Origin: Meghimatium bilineatum
Taxonomy: Eukaryota > Mollusca > Gastropoda > Stylommatophora > Philomycidae
Assembly (NCBI GenBank): GCA_034231615.1
Contig: CM067316.1
Location: forward strand, 30,557,714 to 30,621,713
Length of the DNA: 64,000 nucleotides
Direction: 5' to 3'
Part shown: positions 35,169 to 44,175 of the stretch, piece after piece
Layout of the letters: each line of letters starts with the position of its first letter
Numbering within the stretch: position 1 is the stretch's first letter
The notes under the pieces: generated by a model
What the model saw: the letters and a program-made list of their open reading frames with translations, nothing else
Databases searched by the model: none
Told to the model about the DNA's origin: nothing
Translations under genes and position numbers: made by a program

Positions 35169-35920
35169 CAGTCGTCGGATCATCATTACTGCAAACTGGA
35201 CACGTCCATAGTTGCTCCGATCTCTGTATCCACCATTACACTTCTGCTGACAGTACCGGTCCTATGCTGGTTGACCATCATTCTTCTGCGCCCTCCAAAA
35301 TATTCACCTCTAGCAACACCGCATTTCAATCCCTGATCTTTAATCCTAGCCATTGAAAAGGAATCATCATCCACATTAGTCTCACTCTCGCGTATTATAT
35401 CTCTTAAGGAGTAAAAAAACGTCAGCGCGATCCATTGCCCCATCGCCCTGTGCCACAATCGCGCACGATGCCAGTTGATCCGCTCTTTCATTGCCTCGAA
35501 CGCCCACAGGTCAGGGCACGAAAATAAATGTAACCACTTTCAAGCTCGCCTTTCTCAAGGTCTCAATCCACTGTTCGCGAACGAGACCCGCTTGTACCTT
35601 CTTAATCATACTCATAAAGTCACTCAAGATGCAGACCTGCGTTACCTTCTGTGTGCGTAGCCACTCAAATGCCCTGGTCACCGCCATAGTCTCCATGGTC
35701 ATACTACTCGTAGTGACCGCAAAGGCGTCACTTTCCTCCTTGATCGTTTTACCTGCGCACTGAGCTGTAAAGGCCCAAGGCTTGCGAACATGCCTAATCA
35801 CAGATCCATCAGTGTATATAATCACATCCCTCTCTTTGGTATTCTCACTGATTAAAGCCTGCACTTCTTTCTCCACAGCTGTGGGACACCATTCTCTGCA
35901 TTCCCTGCTGTTATTCAGTT
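35169..35920 (-). mobile_element. LINE-H RNase H to 3' end
   Basis: Minus-strand copy. From 35920 down: RECREWCPTAVEKEVQALIS, RDVIIYTDGSVIRHVRKPWA (first RNase H Asp), MTMETMAVTRAFEWL, VCILSDFMSMIKKVQ and a VTFIFVP end (35511-35984 frame). A frame break follows near the GHVGVRGNERAD position. Then come DIIRESETNVDDDSFSMARI, GGRRRMMVNQHRTGTVSRSV and the CxxC end. One main frameshift. It inserted next to the C-terminal end of the multicopy orphan gene that continues upstream on the same strand. Confidence 0.9.
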
Positions 35921-35924
35921 CGGT

Positions 35925-37400
35925 TCGAGCTCTCTTTTCTTGCTTCGTGTAGTCAATCATGAGCTGTCTCTTGTCACAGTACAACAGTAATCAAAAAGGA
36001 TTGAGGGATTCCAATTGTCTCTTTGTATAGTGTCTCCATAGCAGCAATGTCTTAGTTAAATAGTTCACCAAGTTCATCACTGCCCGCACAGCAGTTTGAC
36101 AAAACAAATCCAGGTCAGAATCCAGAAAATGAATTTTTACAGACATCTTGCAGCCTAGACTCTTATACTTTAGAGGGATAGCTTCTACATTCTTTGTAAT
36201 TATCAGATCTGTTGTTCCAAAAAAAAATTTTCCACCATTGACTTACATGCTGGCAATGTTCTTTTCCCCTTTCTTTGCAACAACGAAAGAAGGTAATTAG
36301 GCATGTTCGCAGTGCTCGGGCCTTTACAGCTCAGTGCGCAGGTAAAACGATCAAGGAAGAAAATGGTATTTTGCGGTCACTACGAGTAGTATGACCATGG
36401 AGACTATGGCGGTGACCAAGGCATTTGAGTGGCTACGCACACAGAAGGTAACGCAGGTCTGCATCTTGAGTGACTTTATGAGTATGATTAAGAAGGTACA
36501 AGTGGGTCTCGTTCGCGAACAGTGGATTGAGGCCTTGAGAAAGGCGAGCTTGAAAGTGGTTACATTTATTTTCGTGCCGGGACATGTGGGCGTTCGAGGC
36601 AATGAAAGAGCGTATCAACTGACATCGTGCGCGAATGTGGCACAAAGCGATGGGGCAATGGATCGCGCTTACGTTTAGAGATATAACACGCGAGAGTGAG
36701 ACTAATGTGGGTGATGATTTCTTTTCAATGGCTAGGATTAAAGATCAGGGATTGAAATGCGGTGTCGCTAGAGGTGAACTTTTTTGAGGGCGCAGAAGAA
36801 TGATGGTCAACCAGCATAGGACCGGTACTGTCAGCAGAAGTGTGATGGTGGATACACTCAAGGAGAGATCGGAGCAACTCTGGATGTGTCCAGTTTGCAG
36901 TGATGATGATCCGACGACTAACTAACTAACTAACCAAAGAATCTCATCATCGCAAAGACGTTTTCGAAATTTCGGATCAAATAATACTCACTCTTTTATC
37001 TCAGCTTCAATCATGCTTAAAAATTTTCTGAAGAAGTATTTGAAGGCATTAACAGTTTTATCCATTGCCTTGACAAAGTTTTTCATGACACCCAGTTTAA
37101 TGTGCAATGGTGGCAACAATTTCTTGCTACTGTGTACAATTTCTGGGTTCTCCACGTTCTTAATTAATGCCATGCTGTAATGAATTGCCATATTGGCCAA
37201 TGTCTTCTGATGTAATGGTCACTTCCTGCACAAGTATTCTTCTCACAACGAAAGCCATAAGTACTTCCTGTATCCACCCTGTAGTCCAAACAAAAGAGCA
37301 ACTACTTTTAGTTCCCCACATAGTGACCACCAATGATGATGATCATAGTTTATACACTTCATAAGTTACTTAATTTTCTCATACGTTTCTTTCATATGAA
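35925..37400 (-). pseudogene. unclassified multicopy protein family, broken copy (locus 1)
   Basis: Minus-strand remnant of a protein I have seen repeatedly in invertebrate genomes, usually multicopy and unnamed; I cannot give a function. Recognised parts, in order: LKVVALLFGLQGGY (37.3 kb), KKLLPPLHIKLGVMKNFVKA and MDKTVNAFKYFFRKF (36988-37200), then after an inserted LINE-H copy, YKSLGCKMSVKIHFLDSDLD (about 36.1-36.2 kb) and a C-terminal W-x-PS-x-DYC-x-T segment near 35.95-36.0 kb. The family is presumably transposon-derived or selfish, because two other partial loci lie within 7 kb. Classification (DNA transposon, virus-like, or host multigene) is open, so it is treated as a fossil: broken, with several breaks, old. 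Confidence 0.7.
36305..36932 (+). mobile_element. LINE-H 3' end inserted in the orphan gene
   Basis: Plus-strand copy of the RNase H region: a GPLQLSAQ-like lead, MTMETMAVTKAFEWLRTQKV, VCILSDFMSMIKKVQVGLV and VVTFIFVPGHVGVRGNERAY (36391-36678). Then in shifted frames come RESETNVGDD, MMVNQHRTGTVSRSVMV and a LWMCPVCSDDDPTTN end with the ACTAACTAACTAAC tail at 36917-36932. It separates two recognisable parts of the orphan gene and lies head-to-head with the minus-strand LINE-H copy at 35.2-35.9 kb. One or two frameshifts. Confidence 0.9.
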
Positions 37401-37497
37401 ATGAATGACGAACTTGAATTCTTGGTAAAAGATTACTATTATTCAACAAAACACCTCTAAGACAGATACTGCATGTACATATATATATATATATATA

Positions 37498-37665
37498 TTC
37501 ATTCATTCATTTTCCTTTTGCTCTGAAATTAGCGCATAGGGCAGAGGTCACATCTCTCCAATTTTGTCTGTCCAAAGCTATTATGTGCAGTTCTTGAATA
37601 GTATGGATATTGATTGTTTCAATTTTCTTAACTATTGTTCTTCTGCGTGTTTCTTGTGGTCTACC
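37498..37665 (-). mobile_element. LINE-D 3' end
   Basis: Minus-strand end reading RGRPQETRRRTIVKKIETIN, IHTIQELHIIALDRQNW and RDVTSALCANFRAKGK, followed by the ATGAATGAATGAAT tail (37498-37512). Upstream it is cut by the (TATG)n microsatellite. Nearly identical in protein to the copies at 44.7 and 47.9 kb. Confidence 0.88.
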
Positions 37666-37668
37666 CCT

Positions 37669-37781
37669 ATGTATGTATGTATGTATGTATGTATGTATGT
37701 ATGTATGTATGTATGTATGTATGTATGTATGTATGTATGTATGTATGTATGTATGTATGTATGTATGTGTGTTTGTGTGTG

Positions 37782-37825
<44 letters not shown>

Positions 37826-37920
37826 TGTGTTGTGTGTGTGTGTGTGTGTGTCTGTGTGTCTGTGTCTGTGTGTCTTTGTGCGTGCGTGCGTGCGTGTATG
37901 TATGTATGCATGCCTGAGAG
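37669..37920. repeat. (ATGT)n, (GTGC)n and (GT)n microsatellite
   Basis: About 100 bp of pure ATGT repeats, then GT and GCGT blocks to about 37910. Long open frames over it on both strands (up to 211 residues) are translations of the repeat. Confidence 0.95.
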
Positions 37921-38528
37921 AATTTGTATTTGTATATGCATGATAGAGCGTGTATGTGTGCTTGAGAGAATATGTGTGCTTGTAAGTATATATGTGAGAG
38001 AGTATTATGTGTATTTGTGCATGAGAGAGTATTACGTTTTTGTGTGTATGAGAGTATGTATGTGTGTATGTGTGAAAGAGAATGTGTATGTGTATTTGTG
38101 CGTGAAAGAGTATATGTATATCTGAAAGAAATAGTATTTATGTTTATTTTTGCATGGAAAATATGTAGATATATGTATGTATGTGTTATGTGACGCATCC
38201 TTTCCAGAATGTTATTTCCCCACTGAACTCCTTGAACCCTTCTCTGTCTTGGTTCGTGACTATCCACAGTATACTACCTTTACTACGATCTGTCACGCGT
38301 GGGTCATGCTGACTGCATTTTCCAACAACGTATTGTTTTATCTTTAATGTTAAGGGATAGTATGTATGTATGTGTTATTTGAAGAGTGTGTATGTGTATC
38401 TGTGTAAGGGATAATATGTATGTGTATGTTGCTAGAGAGAATACATATGAATATGTATGTTATGTAGTTGATGTATTTGTATGTGTGCTACAGAGAGTGA
38501 ATATATTTATGTGTGCTATAGAGAGCAT
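37921..38528. repeat. degenerate ~28-32-bp minisatellite
   Basis: Loose repeats of TGAGAGAGTATGTATGTGTATGTGTGCT type. A non-repetitive module at 38147-38345 interrupts it; its first ~95 bp (GGAAAATATGTAGATATATG ... TTTCCAGAAT) recur at 39663-39765 on the other side of the LINE-H insertion. Further array pieces lie at 39.8, 40.9-41.2 and 41.3-41.7 kb. Confidence 0.75.
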
Positions 38529-39720
38529 GTTAGTCAGTTAGTCGTCGAATCATCATTACTTCAACCTGGACGCGCCTATAGTTGTTCCAATCTCTCCCTG
38601 AATGTATCAGCTATTACACTTCTGCTGATAGTACCGGTCCTATGCTGGTTCATGATCATTCTTCTGCGCCGACCAAAATCTCCACTTCTAGCAACACCGC
38701 ATGTCAAACTCTGATCTTCAATTCTGGTTATTGAAAAGGAATCATCATCCACACTAGTCTCACTCTCGCGTGCTACATCTCTTAAGGAGTTCGAAACGTG
38801 AGTCCGATCCATTGCCCTATCGCCCTGTGTAACAATTGACTTGCCTATCGTATTCTGCATTTTTATTATTCTGTAGCATGTTATCCTGGTGTCATTATTG
38901 CCATGATTGGGTAGTGTAACTAAATAGCCATGCAACCCGTTTTCTTTTACTGGCCCATCAAATGCTATTATTGAACATCTCCGCCAACTCCTTATCCGTT
39001 CTCCTACTATTGTAATCGTATCTAATGGCATCTGGTCCAGGTACTTTTCTGTGCCTTCCTAATTTCTTCAACTGTAATTATCATATGTTTTTCCATGCTC
39101 AAGTTCTTACACGTGACTAATATTTTTTCCTGATATCTTGACATGCCTCCACATTTCTCAGACCAGTTTGTGCGGTATAAAAAGTAAAGTAACTTAACCC
39201 ATAGCATTTATTAATGCCGTATGGGTGTGAGATGTTAGCGATCTCACATTTCAGAGGCTCTACAAATAGGGGCGGTAGCCATCTCCTCTCCCTCGCAGTC
39301 TTTACTTCCCGGATGAATATGGTACCCGTTTAAGTCTGGGTTGACCCTGGAGACGATGTGATCTGAAAAACATCTCCGCCTCAACTGGGGAATGAACCCA
39401 GCACCACTCATATGCGAAGCCAGTGCGCTAACCACTGCGCTACGCGGCTCCCAACTACGTTGCTTGTGTGGTATAGTGTGCATCAACATCATCATAGTGT
39501 GCATCAACACTGCATCTTTTGTCTCGTCCGTCTTCTGTCGGGCCGTATCAGCGTTTTGGAAATCGGCAATAGTCGTTCGTCTTGCCAGACCATTCATGGA
39601 TTTGTGTAAGCTCCAGAACAATTTTAGTGCCTTTTCTCGTGTGATCTTATCGAGCATGTACGTGTATTTGCTATGGAAAATATGTAGGTGTATGTATGTA
39701 TGTGTCACGAGACGCATTCT
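38529..39720 (-). mobile_element. LINE-H copy with internal deletion, split by a SINE
   Basis: Minus-strand copy. The 5' part (39455-39660) is the endonuclease-RT linker: TREKALKLFWSLHKSMNGLA and TTIADFQNADTARQKTDET. A SINE (39180-39463) follows, then TCKNLSMEKHMIITVEEIRK (39022-39207). RT start sequence comes next in 38.85-39.0 kb (KENGLHGYLVTLPNHGNND, IKMQNTIGK), and it jumps directly to the RNase H C-terminal part (VTQGDRAMDRTHVSNSLRDV, RRRMIMNQHRTGTISRSVIA). The RT palm and most of RNase H are therefore deleted. It ends with the TTAGTCAGTTAG form of the tail at 38529-38541. Confidence 0.88.
39180..39463 (-). mobile_element. tRNA-headed SINE (copy 2) inside LINE-H
   Basis: Minus-strand SINE with head GGGAGCCGCGTAGCGCAGTG (box A) and GCTGGGTTCATTCCCC (box B), the same body as copies 1 and 3. 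Flanks TTGTGCGGTATA (39168-39179) and TTGTGTGGTATA (39464-39475) match at 11 of 12 bases. The uninterrupted LINE-H at 50.5 kb reads TTTGTGCGGTGTAGTGTG here, confirming the insertion point. About 11 extra bases precede the usual head in this copy. Confidence 0.92.
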
Positions 39721-39774
39721 CTCCAGAATTCTGTCTTCCCAATTGTCTTCTCTGGAGCATGTCGGTGTATCTGT

Positions 39775-39900
39775 TATATAAAATATTATGTGTATGTGTG
39801 TTTAAGGGAGTATGTATGTGTATAATATATATGTATGTTTATATCTTATTGGGTGAGTATGCATGTATATAATTGCATTAGAGAATATGTATGTGTATAT
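39775..39900. repeat. minisatellite block
   Basis: Continuation of the 28-32-bp TATGTGTGTTTAAGGGAGTA-type array on the right of the LINE-H insertion. Confidence 0.6.
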
Positions 39901-39904
39901 GTGC

Positions 39905-40145
39905 TTGCCTTGATACCTTGTCTCCATAGTAACAATGTCTTGTTGAAATAGTTCACCATGTTCTTCACTAACCGCACAGTAGTCAGTGTGTATGTAAGCA
40001 CTCTAGTGTATGGAGACAAAGTATCAATGCAATTGGAGCCCTTCAATGCTTACTGATTACTATTGGACTGTGACAAGAGACACCTCAGAGATTGACTACA
40101 AGAAGCAAGCAGATAGAGCTCGAACAGCGACTGAATAATGACAGT
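39905..40145. pseudogene. orphan family C-terminal pieces in opposite orientations (locus 2)
   Basis: Two adjoining fragments of the same unclassified family as 35.9-37.4 kb. The minus-strand piece (39905-40000) encodes EEHGELFQQDIVTMETRYQG. The plus-strand piece (40005-40140) encodes WSPSMLTDYYWTVTRD and ends DYKKQADRARTATE at a stop. The two pieces share a short overlap around the METxYQ segment, so the junction is an inversion with a small duplication. Broken; treated as a fossil. Confidence 0.65.
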
Positions 40146-40309
40146 AGGGGTTCAAATGTGCCTTTTATAAACATTATATGTGAACTTTAAATAGTGTTCT
40201 AATTCAATTTCACTTAATTCAATTTGTAATAACAAGTTTTATAATGTTATAGTGTAAATAATAGCTTTTCACCAAAGATATTAACACTTATAAGATAATT
40301 TTTTTTTCT

Positions 40310-40905
40310 ATTGGCAACATATGGATGCGAGACTTGGACTTTAAACAAAACACCATAATTCCGCCAAAGACTGATGTGTCGGGCCATTGGCGCAAATAAA
40401 ACGGCGACACAGCGCAATTCAATTCTCTGGGCTACATCCTGCTGGAAATCTAGTAGGACAAGGACCTGCTATAAGGGAGATCCAGCGGAAGTTTGAGAAT
40501 GAACGCTGAAGAAGAAGAAACAAGACACCATAAAAAAAACCAATTCATTTAAAATGAGTTGCACAGTTCTTACGAATATCATGGACAGAGAAAAAGAAGA
40601 ACATTGAAGTTTTGAAATTACTCAAACTAAATTAGGGATGGCTTCTAAATATCATAATAAGAAGAACGATACAGTATTTTGGACACTTAAAGCGACATGA
40701 TGGTATCGAAAGGCCTGGTTCTAGAGGGTGGAGTGCCAGTTAGGAGAAGAATAGAAAGACCAAGAAGAAGATGGCCAGCAACAGCGAAGACTGTATGCAC
40801 ATATCTCTTGCCAATACAGGCCTGCTTCTCCGGATCAGAGAGGCGTTCAGAGTATCAACGACGAAGTAAACGCTCGGGAAGAGAGTATCAATGTGTATGT
40901 GTGCA
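40310..40905 (+). mobile_element. decayed LINE thumb and C-terminus
   Basis: Starts with ATYGCETWTLNKT (YGCETWTL motif) and continues in broken frames. The open frame 40697-40936 gives KGLVLEGGVPVRRRIERPRR and RWPATAKTV, matching the basic GRPRRRW block of LINE C-termini; another frame then shows LLLRIREAFRVSTT. Old, with many breaks. The family is not one of the lettered ones. It sits between an A-rich spacer and the minisatellite. Confidence 0.65.
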
Positions 40906-41176
40906 TGAAAGCGTATTTATGGGTATGTGTCCTTGATAAAGTATTTATGTGCATGTGTGCTTAAGATAGTTTGTATGTGTATGTGAACTTGAGAATGTGA
41001 TGTATATGTATGGATGAGAGTGTATGTATGTGTGTCAGGTAGAGTTATTTATGTATATGTGTGTAATCTAGAGTATTTAGATGTATGTGTGTAAGGGATA
41101 TTATGTATGTACACGTACTTGGAGAGTGTGTATGTATATCTGCGCGTGATAGTGTGTGTGTGTGTAAGGATACGTT

Positions 41177-41265
<89 letters not shown>

Positions 41266-41690
41266 AGAAAGAGTATGCATGTGTATGTTGCTAGAAATAT
41301 TATAATTAAATATGTATATTATGGAGGTGATGCATGTGTGTGTGTTCTGTGAATAATAAGTATGATTGTGTATGATATGAGTAGTGTGTACGTGTACGTG
41401 TTATTTAAAGTAGGATGTGTATTTGTGCTTAAGAGAATATGCATATGTATGTATGCTTGATAGAGTATGTATATGTATGTGTATTTGAGATAATATGTGT
41501 GTATGCTTGATAGAGTATGTACGGGTATGTATGCTTCAGCGAATATGTATATGTATGTATGTATGAAAGAATAAGTATGTCTGTGTGTGCATGAGATAGT
41601 TTGTATATGTATGTATGCTTGATAGAGTAAGTATATGTATGTGTCACATAATGTATATCACAGACATATGTGTGAGTATGTGCTTCTTTC
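40906..41690. repeat. minisatellite with embedded (AT)n
   Basis: TATGTGTGCTTGAGAGAATATG-like 28-32-bp repeats (40906-41176 and 41262-41690) flank an (AT)n microsatellite at 41177-41261. Open frames here are repeat translations. Confidence 0.8.
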
Positions 41691-41999
41691 CTGATGCAGC
41701 CACAGACTTGTATGAAAGTCATGTGGTATGTGTATCAGAATATTGTCTACAAATAGATTTCTCTATGGCTTGTTGCAGAAGAACATGTATTTTCCATGTG
41801 ACCAAAAGATCGCTACAAATACTCGTTAAATACGTCACAGAAATACTTTCGCATAAACAATGATACACGTGAAGCCCCAGCACGAAACATAGCTATAAAG
41901 TAAAAAGGTATATAGTGAGAATATACTCTATATATAGGTATATAGAGTACCATAAAATTACCATATAGAGTACAAAAATGTTCTTGTGATAAGAGGACA
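41691..41999. other. unannotated stretch
   Basis: Includes a local run of TATAGAGTA-type repeats near 41905-41975. Nothing else recognised. Confidence 0.4.
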
Positions 42000-42175
42000 A
42001 ATATATCCGCTCAGAGCGGAGAGTTGCTAGAAAGTCACTTCTATATCAAACATCATCTATAGTGGTCGTCTTATACCCGAATTGGCTAAGGACTTTTATT
42101 GCCAGATTTCAGATTACACTAAATTTGTGTACAAAAAACGATTTTAGTCAACATCAAAATTGTACCAGTAATGAA
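42000..42175 (+). mobile_element. LINE-E 3' end (C2H2 finger remnant)
   Basis: About 175 bp. At the nucleotide level CCCGAATTGGCTAAGGACTT aligns with the finger-coding stretch at 43.6 kb (minus), which reads like HPxPExxKDFYC. The first half-finger is recognisable but cysteines are lost. It is inverted relative to the 43.5-kb copy. Confidence 0.6.
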
Positions 42176-42544
42176 AAACGTTGATCTTAATTAATTTTAG
42201 AATGCTGTAAATGTTCATTTGGTCTATATAGGCAACTTTCATTTTTATAATTACCGTGTATATATATATATATATATATATATAGTCCGCAACATATATA
42301 GACGCAATATATAGACGCAACAGCTGTGGTAGTCTGAACTATTGGAACTGATCCCAAAAACATTTAACTAGAAGCTTATGATGTGATCCTACCTGGTATT
42401 GCGTCACGTTTGTGTACACATATCTCTGATTAAATTTTGCTGTTAGTATTGCAGTTTTTCTTCTCAAAAGTGTCATTGTTAGAAATGTCCAGGATGTGAC
42501 TGTTCTTTCACAAAGATGGAATATGTCTAAATTGATTAAGTAAG
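42176..42544. other. spacer with short (AT)n
   Basis: AT repeat at about 42256-42284. The 3' part could be the upstream, more diverged portion of the gene that follows, but no motif is readable. Confidence 0.35.
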
Positions 42545-43190
42545 CGTGCAACTTGTATTTTGGCTGCAGGACAGAAGATTAAGATAAGAATCGGGCACCA
42601 CACAAATGCTGTAATACATGTGCTGCATGTCTTAAACTGTGGTTGGTTGGCTGGCAAAATACAAGCTATGCAATTTGCAATTCCAATGATGTGGAGAGAG
42701 CCCACTGATCATATCAACAACTGTTACTTTAGCATGGCGACTCAAAATTGGGAAAGGTATATCAAAGGAGAAAAAATGGGCTCTACAATATCCAAGCATC
42801 CTCTCTGCATTACGACCGGTACCGCACGACGATGCCCTACCAGTTCCCAAAGTGCCAGAATCATTTAAAGCTGTTTCCAATGACGAAGAAAAAGACATTT
42901 CTAAACCATCAACCTCAAAAGACCCTGAAATTTAACAAACTATATCTACAAAACCAATAACCCAAAGTGAAATTAATGATCTTGTAAGAGATCTAAATCT
43001 ATCCAAGAACAAGGCGGAGCTTCTGGGTTCCAGATTACATCAGTGGAATTATCTTAGCAGAAGATGTTACTATTTCTGTGTTTAGGAACAGCCAGAAGCC
43101 TCTTACTAAGTAATTTTTTTTAAAGAGTGACCTGTCTATGTGGCACAATATTTCTGGTCTTATGACAGCTCTAAATATCAGTTAGAACCC
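42545..43190 (+). pseudogene. unclassified multicopy protein family, N-terminal part (locus 3)
   Basis: Plus-strand remnant. The recognisable blocks are LAGKIQAMQFAIPMMWREPT followed by DHINNCYF (42560-42868) and, in another frame near 42960-43040, a SEINDLVRDLNLSKNKAELL block. From memory these are the N-terminal and central blocks of the same unnamed protein whose C-terminal parts lie at 35.9-37.4 and 39.9-40.1 kb. That link is not demonstrable from this window alone because the segments do not overlap. No DNA-binding or catalytic motif is evident to me. It is flanked by two LINE-E ends in opposite orientation, which are unrelated insertions. Broken, with several breaks; treated as a fossil. 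Confidence 0.6.
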
Positions 43191-43234
43191 GAAAGGGTGA
43201 TGACTTATCATTGATTCTTCCAAGACAAGTCTTA

Positions 43235-43318
43235 AAGCTATTCGCTAAACACCTATATTTGGCTTTCGTGGACCAAGAGAAAGCTTTTGACAGAGTGGAT
43301 AGAGAACAGTTATGTATA
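43235..43318 (+). mobile_element. short RTE-B RT fragment
   Basis: Encodes YLAFVDQEKAFDRVDREQL, the RT motif A block (VFVDQDKAFDRVDRNIL in the 18.8-kb copy). Only about 80 bp long. It is followed by CA/CACG-rich sequence to 43500. Confidence 0.8.
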
Positions 43319-43489
43319 ACATACATTTATGCGTAAACATACATACTATCACACGCACGCATACATATGTACACGTAGTATCTGACACATGCTATCACAC
43401 AAATGCGCGCTCTCCTTATATAAATGAACATAGACACACTATCTCGTAAGAAAAATGCACATTTCCTTACACACATTTGTATTAGTCTA

Positions 43490-43690
43490 TCACAGGTTGT
43501 GAAGTCCATTTGTTACATCAATTTTATGAATTTCAGTTACAGTTTTCTCTGTGTCTATCAATTCGAAGATCGCTAATAAATTGTAATCTAACAGTAAAAG
43601 TCTTTGGCCAATTCGGGAATGGGATGACCACTATTGATGGTTTTGTATATATGGGTGACTTTCTGGCTACTCACCGCTGCTAAGCTTATG
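43490..43690 (-). mobile_element. LINE-E 3' end (C2H2 finger remnant)
   Basis: Minus strand from 43690. The DNA encoding the finger reads CATCCCATTCCCGAATTGGC and continues AAAGACTTTTACTG, interpretable as HPxPExxKDFYC, then IGL-like and SHLRxHRH-like codons (CGATCTTCGAATTGATAGAC). The 3' flank AATTGATGTAACAAATGG resembles GTTGATGTAATAAATAG after the 57.6-kb copy, so both share the same untranslated end. Confidence 0.65.
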
Positions 43691-44173
43691 TATATATTTC
43701 CTCTATTCACAAGAAATTTTTTTACTCTATAGCGCCATGAATATGTTTTGTTCAGCAACCACGTGTGTCACTGTTTATGTAAAAGGCGTTCAGTGACGTT
43801 TTTAACGAGTATTCGTAGCACTTCTTTATGCCACATTGAGATGCACGTTCATCTGCAACAAACCATAGAGAAATCCATTTGTAGACGATGTTCTGATATA
43901 CGTACGACATGGCTTCCCAACAAATATGTGGCTACATCAGGAGGAAAAGCACATATACATATACCCTTACACAAAAGCTCTCTCATTTACACACACCCTG
44001 TCTTACATGCACGCATATTCCTCTTGCACACACACACACATATGCACTATTATTATCTCTCTCATACTGCATTTACACAAACATACTCTCTCTCTCTCTC
44101 TCACTCTTTCTTTCTTTCTTTCTCATGTAGACAAATATACACACAAAGTACAATTATAGCACTATCTTAAATA
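43691..44173. other. spacer with CA- and CT-rich tracts
   Basis: Simple-sequence ACACACAC (about 44025-44042) and CTCTCTCT/TTTCTTTC (44083-44125). Nothing else recognised. Confidence 0.45.
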
Positions 44174-44175
44174 TA

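Noticed and set aside
35990-36185. Reading this stretch as the continuation of LINE-H upstream of RNase H
   Set aside because: LINE-H at 52 kb has different sequence there. The residues GCKMSVKIHFLDS and the DYC end belong to the orphan family, and LINE-H begins at about 35920.
37507-38267. Long open frames of 102-211 residues rich in Thr-His, Val-Cys or Met-Tyr-Val-Cys
   Set aside because: They are translations of (ATGT)n and (GT)n repeats, open on both strands and in several frames.
41085-41722. Open frames with Tyr-Ile and Thr-His repeats
   Set aside because: Generated by (AT)n and the minisatellite; no non-repetitive protein content.
42000-43690. ~130-bp inverted sequences flanking the orphan-family gene, resembling transposon terminal inverted repeats
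   Set aside because: Both align with the 57.85-kb segment, which continues a LINE-E C-terminus, and their DNA reads as a degraded C2H2 finger. They are two independent LINE-E 3' ends in opposite orientation, not ends of one element.
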